DNA of 64,000 nt from CAVONV01 sp963697355 (GTDB lineage Bacteria; Acidobacteriota; Vicinamibacteria; Marinacidobacterales; DATDRI01), in the NCBI GenBank assembly GCA_963697355.1, contig CAVONV010000021.1, positions 643,929 to 707,928 of the forward strand, in the 5' to 3' direction. A model generated the notes under the pieces. The model had not been told where the DNA came from. It made no database searches and saw nothing but the letters and a program-made list of their open reading frames with translations. This document shows, piece by piece, positions 9,183 through 17,385 of this stretch. Within the stretch, counting starts at the first letter, position 1. The number at the start of each line of letters is the position of its first letter. Made by a program: the position numbers and the translations under genes.

Positions 9183-9722
9183 TCAGCAGCCGCAGAGTGT
9201 TCGCGCTAGCCCCGGTGGGAGGCAAAGTCCCCCGCAGCAGGAATGTGTGCAGCCTGGCGGCTTGCAAGGTGTGCAATTGGGAACGCTTGCGCAGCCCTTG
9301 TCGTCCACGCAGGAGAGGGCTTCGGCCGGGTTGGGAGAGACGATAGAAGTGACTAGAGGTAGCATGACCGAGGCGGCGAGGCCGAGCTTCTTCAATTTGA
9401 GGATGAGCTCACGGCGTGAGTAACGCTTGGCTGCGGAGCGACGCTCCACCAAATGGAGATCTCTCAGGCGGGCAACCACCAGCCGGACGAGCTCTTGGTC
9501 CGCTTCAATATCGAGTTTCTTGTCGAGCAAGGAAGCCATTTCTGCATAGCTCGTTTTACCGTTGCAGTGCTTCCATGTGAGAGAAGCGGTCGGGTTGAGA
9601 CGGTAGGCGCGGTGGTGCTCCAGATCGTAGATGAGCACCTCCCCCGCGAGCTTCTGGACTTCGAGCCCCTTCTTGATGGCTTTTGGGAGACGCCGCGTAC
9701 TTTTGTTTGTGACCGGCTTCAT
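9183..9722 (-). CDS. PqqD-domain protein with internal Tat-like signal and cysteine-rich tail
   Basis: The protein has 179 residues. AAGGTGG precedes the ATG. Residues about 20-95 form a PqqD-like fold (LAGEVLIYDLEHHRAYRLNP, then TASLTWKHCNG, ending LRDLHLVE). PqqD domains bind leader peptides of ribosomally made, modified peptides (RiPPs). SRRELILKLKKLGLAAS at 102-118 starts a twin-arginine-like segment with a hydrophobic stretch and an AEA site near 135. Residues 138-179 form a tail with ten cysteines (138, 144, 150, 153, 158, 162, 163, 167, 177, 179), ending CGC. The layout suggests a recognition domain joined to an exported Cys-rich peptide. No radical SAM or cyclase gene lies beside it, so a RiPP role is inference. 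Confidence 0.75.
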   Translation of the reverse strand: MKPVTNKSTRRLPKAIKKGLEVQKLAGEVLIYDLEHHRAYRLNPTASLTWKHCNGKTSYAEMASLLDKKLDIEADQELVRLVVARLRDLHLVERRSAAKRYSRRELILKLKKLGLAASVMLPLVTSIVSPNPAEALSCVDDKGCASVPNCTPCKPPGCTHSCCGGLCLPPGLARTLCGC

Positions 9723-10159
9723 AACACCACCACCTTCACGAGTTTCCGCTCCCGTCTACATACCGACACGGCGAACAGCTCGTCCGAGTTTGTTCGAAGT
9801 GCCTTCGAATTTTGAGCTATATACGAGAGTAGCAGACGCCCTGTTGAGCTGCAAACCCTCGACTCATGGTATGGGCTCGGTTGTCTTGGTAACTTGCTTT
9901 TGTTAATCTGTTGATCTAGACACAAACAAAAGGGTTAGTCTCGTTCCCGGTTTCATGGGTCGTGTGGGCTTTGCGACGAACAGCGCGCCCGGGTTAGGAG
10001 ATAGACGGATGGCACCTCTTCCTCGACTGCGATACTCCTCAGGTTGAATGGAGAAAGTCGACCGCCTCGGGTGGGCGGATGGGATGGCCTTCAGGGCTTT
10101 CGGTGTGCGGATCGGCATTCGTGTGAACGAGAAAGGCTACATCAGACAGATTCAGAAGC
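9723..10159. other. Divergent intergenic region between PqqD and HPr-kinase-like genes
   Basis: This 437-base gap separates the divergent PqqD-type and kinase-like genes and must hold promoters for both. One candidate for the leftward gene is listed separately. No convincing promoter was found for the rightward gene, whose GTG start also lacks a strong ribosome site. No conserved protein is recognisable in any frame. Confidence 0.5.
9826..9854 (-). promoter_or_regulatory. Candidate sigma-70-type promoter for the PqqD-type gene
   Basis: On the minus strand, TTGCAG (9849-9854) and TACTCT (9826-9831) are 17 bases apart, about 100 bases before the PqqD-type start. The -10 box matches the consensus only moderately. 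Confidence 0.3.
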
Positions 10160-10852
10160 GTGCTTCCTCCCGGATGGGAGCCCCTGACGACGACCAGAGT
10201 AGAGCACCTGTTCTCACTCCGTATCGGTGGCGCCAGCCCGCGGTCCAAGATACGTCGCTTCCATCTGCTCTATCTCGATTCGGCCCGAATCTCGCGCACG
10301 ATGGATTTGGAAGAGGCTCTCAAAGCTCTCGAGACCAACCTTCAGTTCATCGTGTCCCTAGAGGCGCCAAAGCGTTTGTTCGTCCATGCCGGTGTGGTGG
10401 CTTGGGGGAATCGGGCCATCTTGATCCCAGGGCCGTCTTTCAGCGGAAAGTCGACGTTGGTGTCCGAGCTCGTGCGTGCCGGAGGGGTCTACTACTCCGA
10501 CGAGTATGCGGTTCTCGACGAGCGCGGCCGAGTACATGCCTATCTGCGGCCGTTGGCCACTAGAGAAGGTGGCCCCGAGCGAGGCCGTGCGAAGTCCAAG
10601 AACGAAAAGCTAAGGCCGCTTTCTGTCGGGACGATCCTCGTGACGCGATACAAAAGCGGGGCGAGCTGGAGCCCTCGAGTTCTGACGCCGGCTCAGGCGG
10701 CGCTCGAGCTTCTCGCGAACACGGTTGCCGCACGGCCCCGGCCTCAGTTTGCCATGGGGACGATTACCAAAGCGTTGCGCCGTGCGCAAGCGCTCAAAAG
10801 TGTAAGAGGAGACACCGAGCAGGTCGTCAACGCCGTCAAAGAAATGGCTTGA
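10160..10852 (+). CDS. HPr-kinase-like P-loop protein
   Basis: The protein has 230 residues from a GTG start; a TGA 36 bases upstream limits any extension. The Walker A loop GPSFSGKST (91-99) follows the lead-in RLFVHAGVVAWGNRAILIPG. After it come YYSDEYAVLDERGRVHAY and a basic loop. This matches HPrK/P-like serine kinase domains that occur outside sugar catabolism. Related proteins sit in lasso-peptide and other RiPP clusters, where some phosphorylate the peptide. It lies 15 bases before the nucleotidyltransferase gene, so the two are probably co-transcribed, and both are divergent to the PqqD/Cys-rich gene. The substrate is unknown. Confidence 0.75.
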   Translation: MLPPGWEPLTTTRVEHLFSLRIGGASPRSKIRRFHLLYLDSARISRTMDLEEALKALETNLQFIVSLEAPKRLFVHAGVVAWGNRAILIPGPSFSGKSTLVSELVRAGGVYYSDEYAVLDERGRVHAYLRPLATREGGPERGRAKSKNEKLRPLSVGTILVTRYKSGASWSPRVLTPAQAALELLANTVAARPRPQFAMGTITKALRRAQALKSVRGDTEQVVNAVKEMA

Positions 10853-10867
10853 AACGGAAATAGTCCC

Positions 10868-12010
10868 ATGGGTGACGTCAGTCCGGAACACCGAATCCTG
10901 CAAGCAATTGCGCGACGGTATATCGGTACGGCGAACGACGAAGACCTCCTTGCCAGTCTCACGCAGACTATCGACTGGCCCCTTTTATTGCTGAAAGCCT
11001 CGAAAGAAGGAATGGCCGGAGTCGCGGCTCATCAGCTCCAGCAACTATCAGAAGGTCGCGATCTCAATCTTCCTCGGGATTCTTTTGCTGAGGCGCTGAA
11101 CGGCATTTTCTTCAAAAACGGCAATCACTTTGCAGAGCTCGCCAGACTCCATCAACGACTCGTCAAGGGAGACGTCAGAGTCATCCTCCTCAAAGGCGCC
11201 GCCTTGATCGAGACGGTCTACCGAGGACAAATGGGCCTTCGCCCTTTGAGTGATATAGACGTTCTTGTGAAAACGTCAGATGTTCCTTTTCTGCAAGAGG
11301 AGCTACGATTGTTGGGGTTTCATTCGCCGGCGTCTTCACGTTCTTTGTTTACCAATGGTCCTGTGGCGTTCGATATTCACACCGATTTGATCGGAGCCGG
11401 TCGTATACGTCGAAGGTCCCTGGCCGTCGAGTTCGATGAGGAATCGCTTTGGACAAGATCGCTTCCGGTTGAATCCGGTGCGAGTCAACTGCGCGTTCTG
11501 TGCCCTGAGCATCAGTTCCTGCATTTGGCCGTTCACGCGTTGAAGCATTCCTACAGCCGAATGATATGGCTCGTGGACCTAGGACTCGTCTCGAAGCAAC
11601 TGGATTGGAGCGAGCTTGTGCGTCTCGCGGAAGCCTACGGCGCATTGCGCCCGACTGCCTATGCCGCAAGGTGTCTCGAGACAATCCTGACCATGGCGAT
11701 TCCTGGCGACGTTCGACGTGCTTTGCCCCGCCTCAACAGGCTGGAATCGGGATTTCTCGATCTCGTGAAAAGGAGAAGGCCTGAGACGGAAGCCTTTGGC
11801 GAGCCCCTCGTCGCTTTCTCGATTCCTACATGGAGAGGCAGGCTGGCATATCTGTGCGAGTATCTTTTTCCGAGCCTGCGAGTTTTGGTTGGCGACGAAG
11901 CAGCGCCGCCGGCCGCCTGGCAAGTCTATTCCCACCGATTGGGCCAAATCTGCAAAAGAGGTTTTTTCCACCTCAAAGGATGGTTCGGCGCGTTGTTGCA
12001 CCGAGCGTGA
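10868..12010 (+). CDS. NTP_transf_5-type nucleotidyltransferase family protein
   Basis: The protein has 380 residues and starts 15 bases after the HPr-kinase-like gene. The signature VILLKGAALIETVYRGQ, then RPLSDIDVLV (Asp129 and Asp131), matches the uncharacterised nucleotidyltransferase family PF14907, with metal-binding aspartates in the DxD position. FDIHTDLIG and HLAVHALKHSY follow, also typical. Family members occur in RiPP and polysaccharide clusters and are thought to nucleotidylate or otherwise modify a partner. Next to a PqqD-domain Cys-rich protein and a kinase homologue, the trio resembles the accessory set of some lasso-peptide clusters. The actual substrate cannot be told. Confidence 0.78.
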   Translation: MGDVSPEHRILQAIARRYIGTANDEDLLASLTQTIDWPLLLLKASKEGMAGVAAHQLQQLSEGRDLNLPRDSFAEALNGIFFKNGNHFAELARLHQRLVKGDVRVILLKGAALIETVYRGQMGLRPLSDIDVLVKTSDVPFLQEELRLLGFHSPASSRSLFTNGPVAFDIHTDLIGAGRIRRRSLAVEFDEESLWTRSLPVESGASQLRVLCPEHQFLHLAVHALKHSYSRMIWLVDLGLVSKQLDWSELVRLAEAYGALRPTAYAARCLETILTMAIPGDVRRALPRLNRLESGFLDLVKRRRPETEAFGEPLVAFSIPTWRGRLAYLCEYLFPSLRVLVGDEAAPPAAWQVYSHRLGQICKRGFFHLKGWFGALLHRA

Positions 12011-12085
12011 TCTGAAGCCTCCCTCTCTCCCGCCCTTTCATGGAACCCATGCTATGGAATGGGATATAAACGGCCCAGGAGAACC

Positions 12086-13267
12086 ATGATGAGAGCTAAA
12101 ATCTTCGCGAATCTATTTCTGATCGGTGTGCTGGTGTGCTGTTCGGGCGCGTTTGCGGCGGAAGAACCTATCGATAAGCTTCATCGTGAGGCGCTCGTAT
12201 GGGATTGTCACAACGATCTCTCCTATCGCATCCTCTACGAGGGATTGGATATTGGTGAACGGCTCCCCGCGGGGCACGTCGACATTCCTCGACTCCAAGA
12301 GGGGGGTGTGGATGTACAGACTATTGCGCTCTTCGTTCAGAATTTCCTGTACCCGGACAAGTGCGCTCGACAAGCTTACCAGTTGCTGGAAGCCACGAAG
12401 GCGGCCATCGACAGTCACACCGACTCGGTGGAGCTGGCTCGAACGGCCTCGGATGTCGAGCGTATCGTCGCCGCGGGTAAGATCGCCATGCCGCTCGCCA
12501 TAGAAGGCGGACACGCCATCGAAGACGATCTCGATCTGCTGCGCCGATTTCACGAGCTCGGGGTCTCCTCGATGACGCTTACGCATAACGTCTCTCATGG
12601 ATGGGCGGACTCGAGCGGGGACCGAGTGCGGTGGAACGGGTTGAACGCATTGGGGAAAGACGTCGTGAGGGAGATGAACCGGATGGGTATGGTCATCGAC
12701 ATTTCCCACGTCTCGGACAAAGCCTTTTTCGATACGCTCGAGATCACTTCTGACCCGGTCATTGCATCTCATTCCGGCTGTCGAGCCCTCAATCCCCACC
12801 GCCGGAACATGAGTGACGAGATGCTGAAAGCTCTTGCTGACAATGGTGGTGTCATTGGAATCGTGTTCGTGCTCAACTATCTGAGTCCGGACTACGCGAA
12901 AGCCATGGTGAAGCTTCACAAGATCCACCAACCCTGGTTCGCCAAGATGCCCGAGATCGAAGACTTGGATCTCCGCATCGCCATTGATCATTTGAGCCAG
13001 GGGCAGGCGTGGCCACTCGAGGGTAAGCCCACCATCGAAGACGTCCTGGATCACATCGAACATGCCGTGAAGGTCGCCGGCGTGGATCACGTCGGTTTGG
13101 GTGCCGATATGTACCCTCGCACCCCGTCACCGGTCGGTATTCGAGGCGTTCACGACTATCCGAACTTGACACGAGGGCTGAAAAAGCGCGGCTATTCGGA
13201 CGAGGACATCAAGAGAATCATGGGTGGCAATCTCCTCCGCGTCTGGAAAACCGTCACAGACAATTAA
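12086..13267 (+). CDS. Membrane dipeptidase (peptidase family M19)
   Basis: The protein has 393 residues from the ATG at 12086, supported by AGGAG at 12077-12081. A signal peptide (MMRAKIFANLFLIGVLVCCS to AFAAE) indicates export. The M19 metal-binding pattern is present: His42 and Asp44 in WDCHNDLSY, Glu in LAIEGGHAIED, His in DISHVSDKAF and ASHSGCRALNPHRRNMSD, and Asp in HVGLGADM. Members are di-zinc dipeptidases that cleave dipeptides, including D-amino-acid and dehydro forms. Length is normal. It is a single transcription unit followed by an intergenic repeat. Confidence 0.93.
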   Translation: MMRAKIFANLFLIGVLVCCSGAFAAEEPIDKLHREALVWDCHNDLSYRILYEGLDIGERLPAGHVDIPRLQEGGVDVQTIALFVQNFLYPDKCARQAYQLLEATKAAIDSHTDSVELARTASDVERIVAAGKIAMPLAIEGGHAIEDDLDLLRRFHELGVSSMTLTHNVSHGWADSSGDRVRWNGLNALGKDVVREMNRMGMVIDISHVSDKAFFDTLEITSDPVIASHSGCRALNPHRRNMSDEMLKALADNGGVIGIVFVLNYLSPDYAKAMVKLHKIHQPWFAKMPEIEDLDLRIAIDHLSQGQAWPLEGKPTIEDVLDHIEHAVKVAGVDHVGLGADMYPRTPSPVGIRGVHDYPNLTRGLKKRGYSDEDIKRIMGGNLLRVWKTVTDN

Positions 13268-13269
13268 TA

Positions 13270-13509
13270 GGGGACAGTGTTCGATGAATTAGGGGATTCA
13301 TCCGAAACCATATAGATACCGAAGAAGAAGCGACAAACCGATTCTGCTTGGACCAAGGCGAGAGATTTCTCCCGAGCCCGATTTGCCACGATCTACGACC
13401 ATAAACCCGCGTAGACGATTCGGGCAGGGGCACGGGCGCGGGCAGGGGACAATCGATCCATCCGGAGATTCATCCCAAACCATTAAGGTAGTGGATCTTC
13501 ATATCAGTC
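13270..13509 (+). repeat. Dispersed 240-bp repeat, copy 1
   Basis: It begins GGGGACAGTGTTCGATGAA and ends in ATCTTCATATCAGT. Internal blocks shared with copies at 22127 and 56336 include AAGAAGAAGCGACAAACCGA, GGCGAGAGATTTCTCCCGAG, ACCCGCGTAGACG and CCGGAGATTCATCC. A G-rich segment (GGGCAGGGGCACGGGCGCGG) varies in length between copies. No conserved protein is encoded: the frame read in copy 2 (MPKKKRQTDSVIDQGERFLP) is broken here. Confidence 0.85.
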
Positions 13510-13542
13510 CCTACTTATTTACTTGCAAAAAAAGGGCTTACG

Positions 13543-14721
13543 GTGGTGACTGTTACCAAATCCGATTCCGACCGGCTGACCCTCGTTTTCTCCTCTCTAG
13601 GCCACTGGCTGATGCACATGTTGACGGCCGTGTTCTTTGTCGTCGTTCTGGTTCTCGAAGTGGAGTGGCAGCGTCCCTATCACGAGCTCATCGAGTTGTG
13701 GACTTTGGGTGCTTTTCTAGTGGGACTTTTTGCGTTGCCGGCCGGCTGGCTGGCCGACCGCTGGTCGGCGTCCGGGATGATGGTCGTGATGTTCTTGGGT
13801 TTGGGAGCGTCATGTTTGTATTGCGCTTCCGTGGACTCGCCGCCGAAAATGCTCCTTGGGCTTGCTGCTCTCGGAGCCTTTGCCGCGATATACCATCCCG
13901 TCGGCATTCCCTGGATCGTCCGAAACTCCGGTGCCAGCGGCAAGGCGCTGGGTGTCAACGGCATTTTTGGTGGCTTGGGCATCGCAAGCGCCGGCGGGGT
14001 CACGGGCCTTCTAGCTGACGGCTTGGGCTGGCAAGCGGCGTTTGCGGCTCCTGGCTTCATTTCGATCGCGGCAGGCCTTTCGCTTCTCTTCTGCCTTCGT
14101 ACGGGACTCATCCAGGAAAACAATCCGGTTCCCGACAAAGAGTCGGAGCGTGACACGGGTGAGATGCGCCGCGGTGTCGTGGTGCTTCTGTTCACCATGT
14201 TCACAGTGGGTTTCGTCTATCAAGCCAACCAGATGGCTCTCCCGAAACTGTTCGATACCCGCATCGGGTGGGTGGGGGAAGGAACTTTGGGAGTAGGACT
14301 GGTCGTGAGTGCCGTCTACGGTGTGGCTGCTGTCATGCAGCTTGTTGGAGGCCACCTTGCCGACCGTTTTCCTCTCAAGCGAGTGTACGTGTCGTGCCTC
14401 ATGTTCCAAGCGCCCATCCTCGCGATCTTGGCAACGGCTACTGGTGCCGCTCTCTTGGTGACAACGGTGCTTGCCGTCATGCTGTCGACGTCGGCCCTGC
14501 CGGCCGAGAACATGTTGCTGGCACGGCACTCGCCTCGGCGCCACCAGAGCTTGTTGTTTGGACTCAAGTTCGTGCTGGCTTTGGGGACAGCCCCCTTAGC
14601 GCTCGGCTTCGTATCTCGCAGCCATGCCGCCGGAGGCGGATTCACGCAGGTCTATTTGGCTCTTGCAGCATTGGCGGCCCTAGCCTTTGCCGCGGCATTG
14701 GCCCTTCCCCGCGACAGGTAA
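13543..14721 (+). CDS. Major facilitator superfamily transporter
   Basis: The protein has 392 residues with about 12 hydrophobic segments, beginning with LVFSSLGHWLMHMLTAVFF. PAGWLADRWS and GGHLADRFPLKRVYVS are the conserved loops between helices 2-3 and 8-9 of the MFS fold. The GTG start lies in GGTGACTGTTACC, a palindrome related to the end of the dispersed repeat, so the repeat seems to supply the start codon. A second GTG follows immediately. The substrate cannot be inferred. The dipeptidase upstream and the sugar-binding protein downstream are each separated from it by a repeat element, so co-regulation is not implied. Confidence 0.85.
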   Translation: MVTVTKSDSDRLTLVFSSLGHWLMHMLTAVFFVVVLVLEVEWQRPYHELIELWTLGAFLVGLFALPAGWLADRWSASGMMVVMFLGLGASCLYCASVDSPPKMLLGLAALGAFAAIYHPVGIPWIVRNSGASGKALGVNGIFGGLGIASAGGVTGLLADGLGWQAAFAAPGFISIAAGLSLLFCLRTGLIQENNPVPDKESERDTGEMRRGVVVLLFTMFTVGFVYQANQMALPKLFDTRIGWVGEGTLGVGLVVSAVYGVAAVMQLVGGHLADRFPLKRVYVSCLMFQAPILAILATATGAALLVTTVLAVMLSTSALPAENMLLARHSPRRHQSLLFGLKFVLALGTAPLALGFVSRSHAAGGGFTQVYLALAALAALAFAAALALPRDR

Positions 14722-14722
14722 A

Positions 14723-14782
14723 TGGTGACAGTCACCACTGTAAACCCAACATTTACATGTAGATAACTGGTGACTGTCACCA
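14723..14782. repeat. Palindromic mini-element with GGTGAC ends
   Basis: TGGTGACAGTCACCA (14723-14737) is the exact reverse complement of TGGTGACTGTCACCA (14768-14782). Each arm is itself nearly palindromic. Inside lies a second inverted repeat, TGTAAA with TTTACA. It begins just after the MFS stop. The same arm sequence occurs at the end of repeat copy 3 (56632-56645) and, with one change, at the MFS start. It looks like a REP- or MITE-like element and may also stop transcription. Confidence 0.8.
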
Positions 14783-14824
14783 GATTCCGGTCTGAGGTAT
14801 CATGAGCCGCCGTAGGAGGCGTTC

Positions 14825-15814
14825 GTGAAACTTATCAATCACCGGTTTTGGCTTTGCTCCTTATGTGTCGCGATCATCGCCTGCTCACCGACGGCCCACA
14901 AGGAAGACGACCGAATCACCATCGCGGTTATCCCTAAAGGCACGACCCACGAGTTTTGGAAGTCTGTTCATGCCGGTGCCGTCAAAGCTTCCCGTGAGCT
15001 CGACGTCGATATCCTTTGGCAGGGCCCGCTCAAGGAAGACGACCGGGAAGAGCAAATCAAAGTCGTCGACTCCTTCAAGGCACGGCGGGTCTCAGGGATC
15101 GCACTCGCTCCTCTCGATGAAAAGGCGCTTCGTGTACCGGTCAGAAACGCCGTGCGTGCCGGAATACCGGTTCTCGTTTTGGATTCCGCGTTGGATAGCG
15201 ACGACCACATCAGCTTCGTCTCGACCGACAACTATCGAGGCGGTCGAGTCGCCGGTGACCATCTTGCCGAACTACTCGGAGGCGAAGGGAAGGTCGTTCT
15301 GCTTCGTCTACAAGAAGGATCATCCAGTACGATGAAACGAGAGCAGGGATTTCTCGATGCTATCGCCGAGCACGATGGGATCGAAGTGGTGAGCTCCAAT
15401 CAATATGGAGGCGTCACTACGGAGACATCCTTTCGGGCGAGCGAGAATCTCCTCTCTGCCCTCGGGGCTGCAACAGGAGGTGTCGATGGTGTCTTTTGTC
15501 CCAACGAGTCGACCACGTTCGGCATGCTCCGGGCGCTTCAGGATGCGGGTTTGGCAGGTAAGATCAAGCTAGTCGGATTCGACAGTTCGCAACAACTCGT
15601 CGATGCCATGCGTGAGGGCGAGCTTCATGGCCTGGTCCTTCAAGATCCCTTCAACATGGGATATCTCGCGGTGAAGCTGCTCGTCGGTCACTTGAGCGGG
15701 GAGGCGATCGAAAAGCGCGTGGACACCGGCTTGACGCTGGTGACTCCGAAGAATATGGACGAGCCGGGAGTCCACCAGCAGTTGCTTCCCGATCTCAATA
15801 AGTATCTGAACTAG
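14825..15814 (+). CDS. Sugar ABC transporter substrate-binding lipoprotein (RbsB-like)
   Basis: The protein has 329 residues. A lipoprotein signal ends at IIAC (Cys20). The mature part is a periplasmic-binding-protein type I domain: ITIAVIPKGTTHEFWKSVHA, ALAPLDEKAL, ISFVSTDNYRGGRVAGDHLAE, FCPNESTTFGMLRAL and KLVGFDSSQQLVDAM. These features match ribose/xylose-class binding proteins. It is the first gene of an operon with an ATPase and a permease; the convergent ROK kinase suggests an imported hexose or related sugar. The exact sugar is not evident. Confidence 0.92.
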   Translation: MKLINHRFWLCSLCVAIIACSPTAHKEDDRITIAVIPKGTTHEFWKSVHAGAVKASRELDVDILWQGPLKEDDREEQIKVVDSFKARRVSGIALAPLDEKALRVPVRNAVRAGIPVLVLDSALDSDDHISFVSTDNYRGGRVAGDHLAELLGGEGKVVLLRLQEGSSSTMKREQGFLDAIAEHDGIEVVSSNQYGGVTTETSFRASENLLSALGAATGGVDGVFCPNESTTFGMLRALQDAGLAGKIKLVGFDSSQQLVDAMREGELHGLVLQDPFNMGYLAVKLLVGHLSGEAIEKRVDTGLTLVTPKNMDEPGVHQQLLPDLNKYLN

Positions 15815-15873
15815 CGCCTTCGGTGATCGTTCAACGGAGGCGGGAATTCAAGAACACAAGAAGCCCGACAGCT

Positions 15874-17385
15874 ATGGATTCCCACCAACCTCTACTCGTG
15901 GCGCGGGGTGTGCGTAAGGCCTTCGGCCCGACTGTCGCCCTCGATGGTGTGGACTTCGATGTCTCCTCGGGCGAGATCCACGCATTGGTGGGTGAAAACG
16001 GAGCCGGGAAGAGCACATTGATGAAAGTACTCTCCGGGGCCTACCTTCCTGATAGCGGTGAGCTAGACCTAGCGGGACAACCTTATCGGCCGCGTAATCC
16101 GAGTATGGCTCGTGCGCTCGGCGTTGCGATGGTCTACCAGGAGCTCTCTCTGGCGCCTCACTTGAGTGTCGAGGACAATGTGTTGCTCGGTGTGGAGCCG
16201 ACCTATCGATTCGGCCTGCTGAAAAGGCGAGAAATCCGCCAAAGGGTCGAGAAGGCACTAGAGCCACTCGGTCACGAGGACATCGCTCCAGAGGACAAGG
16301 TAGGCGATCTACCTCCTGCGGCCCGCCAGTTGGTGGAAATTGCCCGTGCTCTAGCCCAGGAGTCCTGCCGTGCTCTCATCTTGGACGAGCCAACGAGCAG
16401 CCTGAGCGGTGACGATGTCAACCGACTCTTCGATCTGATTCGCCGTCTCGCTGGCAGGGGTTTGGCCGTCATCTATATATCTCACTTCCTCGAAGAGGTT
16501 CGTGAGATTGCCGATCGAGTGACCGTGCTTCGGGATGGAAAAACGGTGGGCACGGCAAACGGCCGAGATCTCGAGACGTCTCAAATCGTTCGCATGATGG
16601 TCGGGCGCGATGTAGAAGAGCTGTACCCTCGCTCCCGACGTTCCCCAGGCGAAGCACTCCTCGCTCTCGACGAACTTGCCGGCGTGGACAAACCTCGGCA
16701 CGCGAGCTTGAACCTTCATCGTGGAGAAGTCCTGGGCATTGCCGGGCTCGTCGGGGCCGGTAGGACGGAAATGGTTCGCGCGGTTTTCGGCCTAGATCCG
16801 GTGCGCCGAGGAAAGATACGCGTTGGGGCATTCGAAGGGCCGGCGTCACCAACAGACCGACTTCGTCAGGGTGTGGGACTCCTGAGTGAAGACCGCGGAG
16901 GCGAAGGCTTGGCGCTTTCTCTATCCGTTGCGGACAACTTGACTCTGTCCAAACTGGAAGGACTAGGGCCCGGACCCATCGTTCTTCCATCGAAGCAGGA
17001 CGAGGCGACACGACGATTGATAGAGATGATCGAAATCCGGTGCCGGAATACGCGACAACCCGTAAGTGAGCTGTCTGGAGGCAACCAGCAAAAAGTAGCT
17101 CTGGGTCGACTTCTCCATCACGATGTGGATGTTCTATTGCTCGACGAGCCGACGCGGGGTGTCGATGTAGGTAGCAAGGCAAGGATCTACAAGCTCATCG
17201 ACGAGTTGGCCTCCAGGGGCAAGGCGGTCCTGATGGTGAGTAGCTATTTGCCCGAGCTAACCGGGGTTTGCGATCGGGTGGCGGTGATGTGCAGGGGTCG
17301 GCTAGGTCCATGTCGGCCGGTATCGGAAGTCGACGAACACCTATTGATGATGGAGGCGACCGGTCAAGAGGTTCAGACGAGATGA
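15874..17385 (+). CDS. Sugar ABC transporter ATP-binding protein (RbsA/MglA-like)
   Basis: The protein has 503 residues from the ATG at 15874; a GTG at 15823 would add 17 residues and neither start has a close ribosome site. Two ABC domains are in tandem. The first has Walker A GENGAGKST, then LPPAARQLVEIARAL and LILDEPTSSL. The second has a degenerate P-loop (GLVGAGRTE), the signature LSGGNQQKVALGR and LLLDEPTRGVDVG. This duplicated form is typical of carbohydrate importer CUT2 ATPases. The stop overlaps the permease start by 4 bp (ATGA), so the two are translationally coupled. Confidence 0.92.
   Translation: MDSHQPLLVARGVRKAFGPTVALDGVDFDVSSGEIHALVGENGAGKSTLMKVLSGAYLPDSGELDLAGQPYRPRNPSMARALGVAMVYQELSLAPHLSVEDNVLLGVEPTYRFGLLKRREIRQRVEKALEPLGHEDIAPEDKVGDLPPAARQLVEIARALAQESCRALILDEPTSSLSGDDVNRLFDLIRRLAGRGLAVIYISHFLEEVREIADRVTVLRDGKTVGTANGRDLETSQIVRMMVGRDVEELYPRSRRSPGEALLALDELAGVDKPRHASLNLHRGEVLGIAGLVGAGRTEMVRAVFGLDPVRRGKIRVGAFEGPASPTDRLRQGVGLLSEDRGGEGLALSLSVADNLTLSKLEGLGPGPIVLPSKQDEATRRLIEMIEIRCRNTRQPVSELSGGNQQKVALGRLLHHDVDVLLLDEPTRGVDVGSKARIYKLIDELASRGKAVLMVSSYLPELTGVCDRVAVMCRGRLGPCRPVSEVDEHLLMMEATGQEVQTR

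Noticed and set aside
10048..10563. 171-codon plus-strand frame overlapping the HPr-kinase-like gene
   Set aside because: It lacks any domain pattern and shares most of its length with the clearly conserved kinase-like frame.
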